From the NCBI GenBank assembly GCA_949987565.1, contig OX465113.1, positions 8,887,899 to 8,951,898 of the forward strand: 64,000 bases of DNA, given 5' to 3'. The stretch is from Luidia sarsii. Taxonomy: Eukaryota; Echinodermata; Asteroidea; Paxillosida; Luidiidae. Shown here piece by piece: positions 1 through 13,374 of this stretch. How positions within the stretch are numbered: the stretch's first letter is position 1; every line of letters starts with the position of its first letter. Position numbers and translations under genes: made by a program. The notes under the pieces are model-generated. The model ran no database searches and was not told the origin of the DNA. It saw only the letters and a program-made list of their open reading frames with translations.

Positions 1-741
1 CGATAAAGCTTTGGGTGGGGCGGTTGGGGGAGGGAGGGACCAAGGGACGATCAAAAGACACCGTGTCGGCTCTTTGTCGTCCCTTAGTATAGAAGACAAA
101 ATAATACAACCCCCACCCTCCCTGATATACACGCAGCCGATGTTTTCGCCCCAAAGTGTCGGGGGAGGGGGAGGGAAGCTAATATCAATGCGACAGGGGG
201 GACAGAGAAGAGCGAGACAGATGACAAACACAGGAGATGAATCCAAATAAAAACGAGGAGTCCTGGGTGCAACTCGATCGGTTTCTGTCAAGCGACTTGC
301 CAGCGTGGCTAGACTTCTATTCACGGTCGGCGAGGGTCTTTATGAGGGGTGGAACATGAGCTGGTTTATTTTTCTTCCTGGGGGATGGGGGAGGGACGGG
401 CTCGAATCCCAGAGGTGTGACGTCACACAGGGTGAATAATACCCCCCTCTTTCGTCCCACGCCCTGGATTAGCCCGGACAGGGAGAAGAAAGTCGAGCTG
501 ATTTCACGGCAAACAGAGATTACAGGAAGAATACACGTAAAAAATAGCAAGTCAATATCAAGCAGATGAGGCGGACTTCCCTTGGGGAGGCAATGCTGAG
601 CGGAAAACATCGCGGGTACCAGTCGCGGGTGCTGCAGGCAGGCATTCGTGCTTTGTGTTTTGGTTCTCGTTTTGGCTGGTAATCCGCGTCACCTTCCTAT
701 GAGCGATCGGGAACGGCAGTGCTCTAATAGAGGGTTTTGCT
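1..741. other. Non-coding stretch, no gene seen
   Basis: I see no convincing exon here. Short open frames lack coding character. A perfect CRE palindrome (TGACGTCA) lies at 418-425, next to a B-box-like GGCTCGAATCCC. Confidence 0.5.
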
Positions 742-1088
742 CAAAGGCCCTATATACAGCATTGGTCAAAAGATTTCCACAGTTTGTGTTAAACCGTTGA
801 AGAAATCCTGCGAAGATTTCAGCTCAAATGGTAATCTGAGAAAGTAGAAAAAGGCAATAACAACGCAGCGCTCTGAACTGTAAGACATATTTTATTACTC
901 GCGAGTAATAAACTATTTGTCGATGTTTGAGTGAAGATTTCTCGAGAAGTATACAGCATCCTGGCCAGAACGTAAGATTTCAACATGAGGATTCTATCGT
1001 GACCATCTACAAGCTGTGTAAATTAGCTAAGGCAATCTGTGGACGTCGATGTTTTCCGATCTTCCCAATCTTGTATCGGGCATTTTAA
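742..1088 (+). repeat. MITE-1 copy A (short TTAA-type inverted-repeat element)
   Basis: This matches the full-length MITE-1 copy at 45.1 kb along its whole length, from AAAGGCCCTATA at the left to the GGGCATTTTAA right end. Shared internal blocks include the halves around the ACTCGCGAGTAATAA motif and TTCAACATGAGGATTCTATC. The ends are diverged (TCAA on the left, TTTAA on the right), so this is an old copy. It encodes nothing. Confidence 0.8.
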
Positions 1089-1427
1089 TAGCTGAGCCAA
1101 TAATTCTTCGAGCGTCTGCCGCGTTTCGGCTCGTTATCAGTGCACCAAGGTATTAATTTTCTAAGGGATTCAAGTATACTGCTCTCTAAATGCAAACAAA
1201 ATGAATAATTCACTCTCTCAAGGAGTGAAAATCGCCCCCAAAAGCCAAACCCGCTCACTAATTATTCATTTAGGGAGTGGGGGAAGCACACACTCAAACT
1301 CCCAAAACCAACAGCCAAACGAATACACATTTTTTTGTCGTGTTGTGGGGTGCGTACATGGTGATGGTGATGATTATAATGTTAAATCTACTGGCCCAAA
1401 ACGCATCAAATCTTTCCATCGCTCTCC

Positions 1428-1458
1428 CCCCTCTCTCTCTCTCTCTCCCTCTCTCCAC

Positions 1459-1488
<30 letters not shown>
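1428..1488. repeat. CT microsatellite
   Basis: Run of TC dinucleotides with a few CCTC interruptions. It opens reading frames of repeated Ser/Leu that are not genes. Confidence 0.9.
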
Positions 1489-1489
<1 letters not shown>

Positions 1490-1791
1490 GCGGTCCGTAA
1501 TGTGATTACAACATCCATGCATACCCAACCCACCCTTCTTCGGTCCCCCCATTAGTCCTAACGAGAATTTCGTCCAATCTTTTGTTCTGTCTGTTGGACA
1601 ATAGTATTCTGCAGATTCCCGTCCGACGCCATGTGGAGGTTTTGCCGTATACAGACACTTCAGATAGGGGGAAGGTGGCGTGGTGTTTCGCCGGCTCCAC
1701 CACCCCCGGCCTCTCTGAAATATAACTATATCACACTCGCGTGGTTCCAGCCTAGCGATAGCTTGACTGACAAAAATAGTCTCCCTGCATG

Positions 1792-1803
1792 TAAGATGGC
1801 GGC
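1792..1803 (+). promoter_or_regulatory. YY1-like motif TAAGATGGCGGC
   Basis: AAGATGGCGGC matches the YY1 consensus often found at animal translation starts. An ATG at 1796 opens a frame that soon enters C-rich repeat, so a gene here is unsupported and only the motif is called. Confidence 0.3.
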
Positions 1804-1907
1804 ATGTCATCCGGTAGATATACAACCTTCTCGCCTCTCACTTGATCGAAGCTCAGCGTCCCGCGACCCCTACAATCCTATCAAATCGGCGGGGAAGACT
1901 CTCTCCT

Positions 1908-1968
1908 CTCTCCCCTCCCCCTCCCCCTCCCCTCCCCCTCCCCCTCCCCCCTCCCCCTCCCCCTCCCC
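1908..1968. repeat. CCCCCT-rich simple repeat
   Basis: Pyrimidine tract of repeated CCCCTC units. Proline/serine open frames across it are artefacts. Confidence 0.85.
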
Positions 1969-2197
1969 CCGACCAAGCAGGGAGTTAACAAAGATTGAGG
2001 CCATTGAAAATCCCCCCATGCATCCCCACGCTCATATCACGGTGAAAGGGGACCGGTGATGAGATGCTGGATGGAGAAGACATACAATCACACGAGAGGT
2101 GGCGTCAATAGCTGCTCCCGCGACGCGGCTTCTGAAGCTTCAACATTAATCGGCCACAGTCGCTTGTTTAGTTCAGGCGCCCATCTTTGCTCCCTGC

Positions 2198-2550
2198 CCT
2201 GCCCTGCCCTGCCCTGCCCTCCCTCCTCTGCCCTGCCCTGCCCTGCCCTCCCTCCTCTGCCCTGCCCTCCGCTGCCCTCCGCTGCCATCCCTTGCCCTGC
2301 CCTCCGCTGCCATCCCTTGCCCTGCCCAGCCTTATCCTATCCTGCCCTGCCCTGCCCTGCCCTGCCCTGCCCTGCCCTGCCCTGCCCTGCCCTGCCCTGC
2401 CCTGCCCTGCCCTGCCCTGCCCTGCCCTGCCCTGCCCTGCCCTGCCCTGCCCTGCCCTGCCCTGCCCTGCCCTGCCCTGCCCTGCCCTGCCCTGCCCTGC
2501 CCTGCCCTGCCCTGCCCTGCCCTGCCCTGCCCTGCCCTGCCCTGCCCCCT
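2198..2550. repeat. CCCTG pentanucleotide array
   Basis: The CCCTG unit is imperfect from 2198 to about 2340, with CCTCC and CATCC variants. It is then uninterrupted for 41 units from 2341 to 2545. A five-base unit keeps all frames open, giving false 109-178 residue proteins on both strands. The minus strand reads GGGCA repeats, which could form G-quadruplexes. The same pentamer recurs in the opposite orientation at 24.5 kb. Confidence 0.95.
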
Positions 2551-3443
2551 CCATCCCATCCCCTCACCTCCCTCGCCCTCCTAAAAATATAATCATCCAT
2601 CGCACCAGCCCAGATCCCTCGAGTAACTGGAGCATTGGAAGGGATCTTGTTTAGGGAGGAACACATGGGCCTGGTTAGAATTAGAAATTACCATCGCAAC
2701 GTCCTCCTCCTCAATCAAGACACAGTAATCGCTCCGCAATTAAGATGGTCCCTGGTATCGGCTCGGGGGGGTTGTGACGTCATTCGAAGAGCGGTCTGAT
2801 CTCGCCCAGCCCCTCCTCCACTCCCTCCCCACCCCCTTCCCCTCAGGCAACGATGCCGAGCGAGCGACGGTGGGTGAACGCTCATAGGCAAGGCTATTGC
2901 TTAGCATACTCTAAACATATACGACCCAAAGAGAGTAATAAAGAGGTTGCAATGTCCCCGTACGCATGCACGCACATACGAGCATTGGTGCAGTGAGAGC
3001 GTCTGTATTTATCTCCCAACAGCCGTGCCAGCGCTGCATGCACATACTACACACAACGAATGTCGTGCCCAGTCTGCAATCAATATCCAATTGTGTAGCG
3101 CGTGCATAATGCGCTAACCACCTCGTGCCATCTATCTTTCTGACATCAGCGCGTGAGCCGAAGCTCTCCTACACACGAAGCAACCTCCCGACCATCCCTC
3201 CCTCCCTCCCTCCCCCGACACCCCCACCCTCCCACGGCCCCACAAAAGGTCACATCTCTGCCGGCAGTTCAGGCCCAAAGACGATATGCCATACCAGGGC
3301 CTGTCAGGACCCTGTAAACGTTCGCTGTAATCAGATCAGCAGGAATCATCATTTAATCGAATGGTTTTACCCCCCTGACTCTCTCTCCATTTTGTTTACT
3401 CGTTTAAAAACAACCATGAGCGAGTCTCGCATAGTTACACACT
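2551..3443. other. Non-coding stretch, no gene seen
   Basis: No exon recognised. It holds a perfect CRE palindrome at 2775-2782 and short C-rich tracts near 2815-2840 and 3197-3240. Confidence 0.5.
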
Positions 3444-3795
3444 AAATGCCATATTCAACATTTTGGTAAAGGTCAAAATATTGCCACAGTTTGTGTGTTA
3501 AACCTTTAAACGTTCCAAACAAGAAATCCTGCGAAGGTTTGAGCTCAAAGTGGTAATCTGAGAAAGTAGACCAAGGCAACAAAAACCGTCACGGTTTTCG
3601 CACCGTTTTGTAGTGTACGAAATAGTTGATTACTCGCGAGTAATATGCTGTTTGTATATGTTTGAATGAAGAAGTACAGCATTCCAGATCGTAGGATTTC
3701 AACATGGGGATTCTATCGTGACCGTCAACAAACTGTGTACATTAGAAGGAAATCTGTGGACGTCGATGTTTTCCGATCTTCCCAATTCTTAAAGT
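3444..3795 (+). repeat. MITE-1 copy B, diverged
   Basis: It shares the order of blocks with the 45.1 kb copy: GGTCAAAATATTGCCACAG, the CGTCACGGTTTTCGCACCG block, the TTACTCGCGAGTAATA palindrome, then CATCGATG-like and TTTTCCGATCTTCCCAA blocks. The left end (ATATTCAACATTTTGG) and right end are eroded. Confidence 0.8.
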
Positions 3796-3979
3796 CTGGA
3801 ATCTGAAATCGTGTTTACGCTCCCATCCAGTGTTGGGGCCATTATTTAGATTTGGATTAATACGATTTGTTTTTCTTTCTAAATAACAAACAAAAAATAC
3901 AAAAACATAAATGACTTAGGATTACCCTTTTCACCAGATTCATTTATAAAACATATTTTCGAAAAAAATAGCAAAGAAA

Positions 3980-4048
3980 ACTGTCAGGGATTTGAACCAG
4001 AGACCACTGGGTGCGGGTACCAGTCGCTAAACCAGACGTGCCGTGTAC
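3980..4048 (-). repeat. tRNA-like sequence (SINE head or tRNA pseudogene)
   Basis: On the minus strand a B box (GGTTCAAATCC, plus 3988-3998) follows an A-box-like region near TCTGGTTTAGCGACTGG. The spacing suits a tRNA, but the acceptor stem is poor. It is more likely a tRNA-derived repeat than a working gene. Confidence 0.45.
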
Positions 4049-5119
4049 TTTTTTCCCAGGATGTGAAAGGCCACCATTAAGATTAAACGCGCGCTATTGG
4101 ATGCATTCTATCCAGACATGGTGAATTATTCATGATATGTTTGCGCACGGACATCTTTAGTACACGCTTGTGGTGTAGTATACACTAGTGTAGTTACATT
4201 ATGTAGGCCTACACTGTACATGTACATGTACAAATTGTAGGCCTACATGTACACCATACATGTACTCAAATCACGATTTGGGTGGGTAATTGGAATGATT
4301 TTCATGAATAATTTACCATGCGTCGATAAAATTCACCCAATAGCGCGCATTTATGATAATGGTGGCCTTTCACGTCCTAGGAAAAAAAAATACGCGGCCC
4401 CGGTTCATGTCCGGGTCCAGACAAAGTTTCCTATAAATTCAATTTTTTTCAAAATCATTTTTCTTTTTAAAATTCCCAGTCAGTTTTTGTTTTCCGTATT
4501 TTGTTGAAAAAAAAAACAATCCCCGTAGACAGTGAATAGGGATCCCCTCAGCACTCAATTGAGATTACGATCTTGCCTTCTTCAAATCTTTCGTTAAAAA
4601 AAAATTCCCGCAACACCCGTCACAGAATAATTGAGTTATGGGCTGAGGGAGCGCGCATGGTCACATCTGGCGTAGTACAGACACTGCCGAATGGTAAGCG
4701 AGTGAGGGGAAAAAAAGGTCCTTGCCTCCCGTGACGTCACAATATCGAAATAACTTATAGCACTGGGTGGCTCTATCGTTATCTTCATACACAAAAACAT
4801 ATCTTTCAAATGCATGCAATTGAATAGAATTAGGGATAACACGTAATTGTCGTGCTTTGATTCTTGCACCTGTTAATGTGTTTGTTTTGTGTCCAGTTTC
4901 TTGTCTTGTTGTTTGTCTGTCCTCCAGGTCAGGGAACAGAATCTCTTTTTCTTCACCGCCTATGCCTAAATGTTGCCAACTTGTTTACACTTAGTTATCG
5001 ATTCTATTTCTGCATTGATAAATCTTGTAATTATTCTAGCACATTCTTGTATTGTATTGTATTCAATTGCGGTGTATGATTGTTTACCGGTGGCAGCATT
5101 GAAATAAATGTGATGCAAT
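4049..5119. other. Non-coding, AT-rich stretch
   Basis: No exon recognised. Palindromic TGTACATG repeats lie at about 4195-4265, A/T runs at 4381-4620, and a CRE palindrome at 4732-4739. Confidence 0.5.
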
Positions 5120-5352
5120 GGCCGTTTACGAAATGAAGGCTTAGTCTCGGACTTAGGATCCTACGGTAATATTTCTCTTACACGTTATATTGTCATAGCC
5201 ATCTAGAAACAAGCGTTTGGCCCCAAGTTTCCTGGTGAATACTCAGTATACTTTAATAACAAGCCAATAACCCTTCAAATTCGGCGACAAACCACAACTT
5301 TTTTTCTACAGGTTTTGTTTTCTACGGAGACGAAGCCTGAGCCTGAGCCTGA
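5120..5352 (+). repeat. MITE-4 copy (GGCCGTTT...GAAATGAAGGCTTAG family)
   Basis: The left end GGCCGTTTACGAAATGAAGG is followed by CTTAGTCTCGGACTTAGG. The right side reads GAGACGAAGCCTGAGCCTG, the inverse of the left, so the ends form an imperfect inverted repeat. The outermost right end is missing. Other copies are at 5690, 54,286 and 58,967. Confidence 0.8.
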
Positions 5353-5689
5353 TCCATGGATTCGTAAAGGACCTATTCTATGTTACTGTTGTTGCTGTGT
5401 ATGAGCCCGGCATAGTACAGCGCATTGCGGACGGCCGATCGTCGGCCGGTTACCAGCGAAGAATAGAAAAAAATCGAAAGCCCCCCACAGCACCGCTTAT
5501 GCAATCGCCGCAAGGGTCATGACGTCCCCCCTGTGCGTCACTGCGCAGCTTCCACCACGCTGGTATCCCTGATCGTTGGTTTGTGTGTGTGTGTGTGGAA
5601 CTATATATGCGTCCTATCTGTGTGTATGTGTCTGAATAACACCCGGCTCCCGTTCCAAGATGGTCTGCGTCGATTATCTGCGAGCTACA
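5353..5689. other. Spacer between two MITE-4 copies
   Basis: No gene seen. It contains a short GT run at 5581-5597. Confidence 0.5.
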
Positions 5690-5936
5690 GTCCGCTTTCG
5701 AAATGAAGGCTTAGGCTCGCCGGGCTTTTATATTCTCTTACCCATCTATAACATTGCAGGCATTTTAAAACAAGCGTTTGGCCCCGGTTTCTTGGTGAAT
5801 AATTATACCCTGTACCTACTTCCAAGCCGACAAACCTTCAAATTCGGAAACAATTCACAAACCTGGATGCTCAGGTTTTGTCGGAGGGAGACGAAGCCCG
5901 AGCCCGAGCCTAAGCCTTCATTTCGTAGACGGCCTA
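5690..5936 (+). repeat. MITE-4 copy
   Basis: Both ends are present: CTTTCGAAATGAAGGCTTAG on the left and AAGCCTTCATTTCGTAGAC on the right, an inverted pair. The interior (GGCATTTTAAAACAAGCG, TTTCTTGGTGAATAA) is shared with the copies at 5.1 and 54.3 kb. The 114-residue frame crossing it is not a gene. Confidence 0.85.
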
Positions 5937-6899
5937 TGTTTGACAACGAGGCGGCCATTGGGAGGTCACGACGCATGCGCCGTCGCAGAAAGGGCCACCT
6001 TTGAGACATATATGAACCAGACTTGAATTAACAAGCAGGTACGCTCCTTTCGTATAATATATAATCTTCCCTTTCTGCACTGAGGAAGGAACGGAGCACG
6101 ATGAGGCTTGAGTTCGCTTCGGGGTTTAATCAAAGCAAATCTCCTCGTAGACTCGTCCTCGGGTCGTTTAATGCCCCCCTCTGCCTGCCCCGACCACTGA
6201 AATGAATCGTACGAACCTCGTCTGTAACAACAAAGGGGCAACGATGGTGGTTGCATTTTTTTTTTCATCCCTCCCCTCTCTTTATCTCCCCCATCTCTAT
6301 CCCCCTCCTCTCTCTCCCTCTCTCCTTCCTTCTCTCTCTCTCTCCCATGTAATTATATATGAACAGTCAATCCATTCTGTAACGCATCTTCACGTGATTA
6401 TAAGTCACAGCGTAACACCGTAGGGAAACCATAATCCCATGCATCGCCGACATGAATTTAGAGACTGGAGCGATCGTGAAATAAACATGTAAACAAGGAG
6501 AGACGTACATCGGCGACAGTTAAAGCCGTATCCATCTTTCGTTCACTCTTTCTTCTTCTTTTTTTCTTTTTTTTAAATGACTGGCATTTCCATTTTGATG
6601 ATCTGGAAGCTGCAGGCAATTTTCTTAACCCTTCATCTCAGTCACAAATATTCTGACAATTGTCTCAGTAAGGATTCCAAACGCACGTCGATCGGTCGCC
6701 ATCATTACCTAGAGTGGCCGTATTTCCCCTTTAATTTTGATAGAGGCGCAAAGCCAGACAGCGTTCCTACACCCCGGGAGTGACATATCTTATACGGCGA
6801 TCAGAACGCGCAGGGGAGAAGGTTGCACGAACTTCCCCGGGTAACTGCAGAGGTGTTTGCCTAAAGTCTACAGACAATTGATTATGAAACTCAGGTAGA
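5937..6899. other. Non-coding stretch, no gene seen
   Basis: No exon recognised. A short CT tract sits at 6300-6345. Confidence 0.45.
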
Positions 6900-7960
<1,061 letters not shown>

Positions 7961-8276
7961 AGGGGAGAGAAAGAGAGTTGGGTCATAGTGGGCGGGAGAA
8001 AAGATACAATGGGGAGAGGTTAGCAGATGACACATCGCCACATGCACCGTGACGGGCTGGGAATGATGATGGCAAGTGGGGGAGGGGAGGGGAGGTGAGA
8101 CGACTTTGGGAGCCGGGGGAGGAGACTGACTGACAACATTTTCCACCGTGACGGAACGTACGATGGTGCAGGAAATGATCATGGGGCCGTGTCCCACCAG
8201 GACTGTGAATGTTATACCGCAACGTGTATGCATGTGTAATTGAGTATGAACGACTTCCGCAAGAAAGTGTGAAACA

Positions 8277-8880
8277 GAGAGGGGGAGAGAGAGAGAGGGG
8301 GAGAGGGGAGAGAGTGAGAGAGACAGTGAGAGAGTGAGAAAGAGAGAGAGAGAGGGGAGAGAGGAGAGAGAGAGTGAGAGAGTGAGAAAGAGCGGCAGGG
8401 AGAGAGAAAAGAGGGGAGGGAGAGGGCCAGGGAGAGAGAGAAGAGAGAGAAGAGAGAGGGGGATAAGAGAGAAGAGGGAGAGAACGAGAGGGCAGGGGTG
8501 AGAGAGAAGAGGGAGATACAGAGATGGAAGGGGAAGAGACGGGGAAGAGAGAAAGGGAGGTGAGGGAGAGAGAGCGATCTAGAGGAATGGGGTGGAGAGA
8601 AAGAGAGGGGGAGAGAGGGGGAGAGAGAGGAAGAGAGAGGGGGGAGAGAGAGGGAGAGGGGGAGAGGGAAGGGAAGAGAGATATGTGAACAGAATGGGGA
8701 GAGAGGGGAGAGAGAAGGAGAGGGAGAGAAAGACGGCGAGAGGGTTTGGTGGAGAGGAAGAGACAGAGAGGGAGAGAGATGGAATGAGCCTGACAGGCAG
8801 ACAGACAGACAGACAGATAGACAGACAGACAGACAGACAGAGGGTGACAGAGGGTGACAGAGAGGCATCAGAGAGATACA
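8277..8880. repeat. GA-rich block ending in a CAGA tetramer run
   Basis: Imperfect GA repeats with G-runs, then CAGA tetramers at about 8793-8845 and two GAGGGTGACA units. Long frames here (218, 146, 115 residues) are repeat translations. Confidence 0.95.
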
Positions 8881-9795
8881 GAGAAAGGGGCGGGGATAAA
8901 ATAAAAAACAACGCTAAAAAAGACCTCGACAGGAATTGAACACAACACAAGAATAACGAGATAAATCCTCCACTACCCACTTCAACCACTTTGCACATGG
9001 GGCTAAACTGCAACAACACCTCCCATGAAGCGCTGTCCGTCCACTCATACGGCAGAGTGCTGCAAATTCGCCGTCATTCCTCGAGTATAATTAATTATAG
9101 GAATATAATTGCTGCCCGCCACATGCAAACGCCGCGTGCAAAGACGTGACATGGGGTATACTCGGTATGCGCATTTCAAACGCACGTGCAGTGACACGGG
9201 ACACGGGCCTCAGATATACACGATTTATCTATCAATAAACCAGTCCGCCTACAAGCAGGCCTATAACGCAACACAGTTTGCAGTTCGCCGCAAATTGAAT
9301 CCGTCGACCCTCTTGTTTGTTTCCCAAAGCCCCCGAGAAGAAAAACAACTCCCAATAGATAATATTGGGGGGGGGGGGTTCGTCGGTTACGTGGGTGTAT
9401 AAGGCTCTTCACACTTATATCCCCCTCCCCTTCCTTCACATGACGCGTGCTAAGCTCTTTTTTTTGGGGGGGGGGGTACCGAAAGAGTTTGAACTATGAA
9501 TTTCCATTGTGCGCGGCAGATGCACCTGGCCGCGTATCCTGGGTGCCGTGATGGCGTCGCCGACTCGGCGGTTACGTGAGGTGGTTTTCCATTTTTGGTT
9601 CTGGTTTGTTTTGTTGAGTAAAAATGACTACACCAGTATACTTGAGCCCAATACCTCTGATCCATCTGAGGTATATCCAGCACTTATATACGGTGGCCTA
9701 CCCAAAAAAGTCAACAAGTCTTTGCCGGGGCTAGGGCGCAAGTCACAAGCATTCAACCATTATAACTGCCGTATATATAACAAGGGATCACGTTT
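8881..9795. other. Non-coding stretch, no gene seen
   Basis: No exon recognised. It carries G-runs at 9366-9378 and 9467-9477. Confidence 0.45.
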
Positions 9796-10062
9796 CTCTC
9801 TCTTAGCCTCCCCATCTCTACCCCCTCTCCCTCTCCGTCTCTCTCCCTCTTACTCTCTCTCTCCCTCTCTCTCCCTTCCCTCCTCTCTGTCTCTTTCTCC
9901 CCCTCCCCTCCTCGCTGTCTCTCTATTTCCTGTCTATCTATTCCCTGTCTCTCCGTCTCCATGTCTCTCTGTCTCTGTCTCTGTCTCTGTCTCTGTCTCT
10001 GTCTCTGTCTCTGTCGCAGAGGGAGAGAGCTCTCTCTCTCTATCTCCCCCTCTCCCTCCCCT
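9796..10062. repeat. CT-rich block with a TCTCTG hexamer array
   Basis: CT repeats with a regular TCTCTG (TCTGTC) hexamer run at 9961-10014, about nine units. The alternating Arg/Gln and Ser/Val peptides it spells are artefacts. Confidence 0.95.
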
Positions 10063-11466
10063 CCGCTTTCATTCAGATGCAAACAACATATTGTTCTGCT
10101 GTTGTGTTGTTGTGCTAAAGCAGTTTATCAGGAGGTCACACAAAGTGGATGTAACTTTTTCAATCTTACGTCATCAAAAAAAATAGGAGGACAAAAACTG
10201 ACAGAACTTTTGAACAATGTTTGACAAAAAAAGAATCTCCCCTCTTTTACTATAAACGCTGACAAAAAAAATGTCCGATGATGTCCGAAAATGTCCGATG
10301 ATGTCAGCGACGGCCACCGGCGGCAGATGCTGCCGTTTGACAAAGTCGTCTGTTTCGCACTTCGTTATTGGGTTCGTTACTGTTCCGCTGCTCGTCCTTG
10401 TAAGGTTGTGTGATTGGTTTCCGCGAGCATCGTGGATAGCGAGGCGAAATTGACGCGCCCAACAAAGCGGACAGCGTCACCACGAGAACCTCTTCCTCAG
10501 TACCTGAACTCCTCTTAAGCGCTTCGTTATAACCCCCCTCCGCCCCGCCCCGTTCTCTGCTGTAAGTGCCGACGTGTTTGCTCGTAGTAAATGCTAATGT
10601 CATTCTCCACTGACGACCAGAATTGAAAGAAAAACATACACACCTAGAATCAAAACAAGATACCCGAGGGAGTTGTTGCACTTCTGAGCGCAGTCCTCTT
10701 AGGGTAAATCATTACTGGGCCGCGGGTCGTTAAGATCCATAACAATCACGCGCTAGCTGACCTCGACACATCTGTTAAGTTCTGTTTGGCCCTATCCGTC
10801 TGTATGTCCGTCTGTCTGTCTGTTCGTCCACCGTCCCATGCAGTCACAAATCACAGCACTGCCGGCTCGCCAGGCCAGCTTCGGACGCTCGCTCCTGAAA
10901 ATGTCGGTAGCCTCGATCACGGTTTTTCTGGCCGACGATACAGAAATCTAAGGTCTAATCATGGTCTCGCTGTTATTCTCGAGGGCTGCAAGTACGTACG
11001 GCTGCGTACACGCCCGTACACGTGTACGAACACAGATTGTGGACTGTGTAAGTATACGTGTGTGGGATGGCAGTGCCGTGTGCATTGCATGCACCTCGTA
11101 TCCGGCGTTGGTATAGTGTGCGTTGCGACGTGGTCTTTGCGTGCGTATATGGCCCGGATCTTTGCCCGGTGCCGTACCGGAGAGACCGCCTTGGATGGAC
11201 CACGCTTGGAAAAGGTTCGCTTCATTAGCAACTGCTTATAAGCCCACATGCGGCCTCGGACAAGAGCACGCTGGAGTGGGTATAGCAATCTACATTAGCC
11301 CATCCCCCATTGCACCAGTGTATATACTAATCCCACTGCTAATAATAGATAATGAAGGCTTGCATGGTGCAAATACCAAGTAGGACTAGAAGGTTTGCGG
11401 TGACATGACGGTATATCATCTCCGATGGAGTATTATGGCTCTGATAAGAGCAAGTAACTCCTCCCT
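10063..11466. other. Non-coding stretch, no gene seen
   Basis: A 151 codon open frame at 10,786-11,241 has no recognisable domain, and I do not call it a gene. A small tandem of AAATGTCCGATGATGTCC lies at 10,269-10,305. Confidence 0.45.
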
Positions 11467-11815
11467 TTAAGCCCCTACACAACATTGGTAAGATCGAAAA
11501 ACAAAAATGTTCACAGATTTCCATGAAACTTATACAATTTGAAGATGCATGGTTATAGTAGAAATCTCTCACTGAAATATTTCTGCCTAAAATGTTGTAT
11601 TTTGGGAGAAATTTGTAAAAGAAATAGTTTACGTCTCACCGAGATCTAAGCTATTTTTCGGAACAGTACGGCGTTGAATGCTGCATTTTCGCGAAACAAA
11701 TAAAGCGGTTTTCACGATTTTCTCGAGACTCGGTTGGCGGAATGAGGTGAAATTTTCACAGGTGTGCTATTTTAGCTATTCTTTGACCTCGACCAATGTT
11801 GTGTAGGGGCTTTAA
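11467..11815 (-). repeat. MITE-2 copy with TTAA flanks
   Basis: The inverted ends are GCCCCTACACAACATTGG and CCAATGTTGTGTAGGGGC. TTAA lies directly outside both (11,467-11,470 and 11,812-11,815), read as the target duplication. Internal blocks such as TGCATTTTCGCGAAACAAAT are shared with the copies at 16.5 and 43.6 kb. The right-hand part of MITE-2 resembles that of MITE-1, so the two families are related. Confidence 0.88.
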
Positions 11816-12082
11816 AGAGATGATATAGGGCCTATACATGGTTTCACCGCAAAACGCATACACTGTACGCCCACTCCCGCTATCGGCTATAACATAGCAT
11901 CATTAATCCTTATACCTAGATCGCCCCCATTTCCTAATTGATTCCTTCCAAATCCATTGGGTTTTCGCCGAGCAGTATAATTATTACAGAATTGACGCCC
12001 GGCAAAGTGTTTGCTAACAACTCGAAACGGAACAATCGTAAGGCGAACGGATTTAAAAATAAAAAATAAAAAAAATAACAAT
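11816..12082. other. Spacer, no gene seen
   Basis: Short AT-rich interval between two inverted-repeat elements; nothing recognised. Confidence 0.4.
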
Positions 12083-12334
12083 TGTGACCCGGCACAGCAT
12101 AATGAGGATTAACCCCATTTTTGAGATTTTGAGGTTTTCTAATGATGTGAAAGAGTATACCATTTTCTTTCAAATGATATCAAAATATAATATCCTCTAA
12201 TACTTAAAATTTCAGAAAATACAAAAGAAATAAATTGATTTGTAATCGAATTCTGAAGATACTTTAACTTCAGGCGTTGTTTACTCAAAAAGTGTTTTGG
12301 TGGGATATTCCTCATGTCGTTGTGCCGGGTCACA
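12083..12334. repeat. MITE-3 copy (TGTGACCCGGCACA ends)
   Basis: It starts TGTGACCCGGCACAGCATAA and ends in the inverse, TTGTGCCGGGTCACA. The 252 bp AT-rich interior includes TTTCAAATGATATCAAA. The copy at 45,591-45,980 has the same ends and the same internal TGATGTGAAAGAGTATACC block in opposite orientation. Confidence 0.85.
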
Positions 12335-12373
12335 ATTTTGAAAAAAATAATCGCAAAGACAATTTTGACAGGA

Positions 12374-12457
12374 GGAGTGGAGCGGGACTTGAACCCCGAG
12401 ACCTAGCTCTGGCTAAAACGAAGCGGCGCCCCTATCATCCGAGCTAGCTATCCAGCC
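12374..12457 (-). repeat. tRNA-like sequence (SINE head)
   Basis: The minus strand begins GGCTGGATAGCTAGCTCGG, carries the B box GGGGTTCAAGTCC and ends in TCCACTCC. The 5' ten bases match the tRNA-derived family at 33.2 and 38.6 kb. The spacing between A and B boxes is longer than in a real tRNA, so I treat it as a tRNA-derived repeat. Confidence 0.5.
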
Positions 12458-13374
12458 GCGCACGGCGGGGACCTCCCCCCCTAAAAAATATTCATCCGTC
12501 AACTCTCTCCGCTCGATCGGGAGCGGCTTTGTCGTCAGCAGCATTTTTCACCATTGTATACCAACCACGCAATTGTTTTTGTTTTCGGAAGAACCCACGG
12601 GACGGGGAGGGGAGGAGAGGAGGGGGGATTGCTCCCCCGGGGACAAGGGAGGGGTAGGGTAGGGGGAAGGAGGAGATGGCGAGAATATACCGGTATGACG
12701 TCATCGCTCAGGCGGCACGTGACTCGGGCGCTGATCGGGAGGCCGAGATTCCGGCGGAACCCACCGCGGGTTCGGGACACACATCGCGGCTGATCAAGGT
12801 TCCCGTAGAACAGCCATGTAGTTGATCATCTCGTAAAATGTCACCCAACACCCGTACCCAAATCTCCACGTGTAAAGCATCTATATAGCTATACCCCTAC
12901 GCAACCACACGCACGTAGCTAGATACAGATACGCGCAGCGCCCAAATCGTCTTCTTCTCTTTGTTTCATTGAGCAATCATTCCATTTCCGGTCTATGCGG
13001 CCCTCTTATATCCTGTTTTTTAATCAGCGACTAACGAGCCTACCGAAACCGTCGCATCTGTATCGCGGCACGAGCTCTTTTAATGGACTTTCGCCGGGCG
13101 TTCGATAGGTCGTTTCTAAGCGCCGTCATAAAAAAAAAAAATAAAAAAAAATAGCGTCTTGTACTCTTGTATATACCTGGCACGATCCATTACGTCAATC
13201 AGGGCGTGCATGAATATGCATGAGCGCTCCCCTCATCACGGCCGCCCATCCAATGGGGACGCCCGATGAATAATGCATGAGGCCAGTCAATTGATCTCGG
13301 CCACAGGGGCGGCGGAAGTCGACGTGCACTAAGCTAAAGTGACTCATGTAACAACAAAATGATAGAACGAAATG
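12458..13374. other. Non-coding stretch, no gene seen
   Basis: GC-rich near 12,600-12,790, with a CRE palindrome at 12,696-12,703. No splice-bounded exon stands out. Confidence 0.45.
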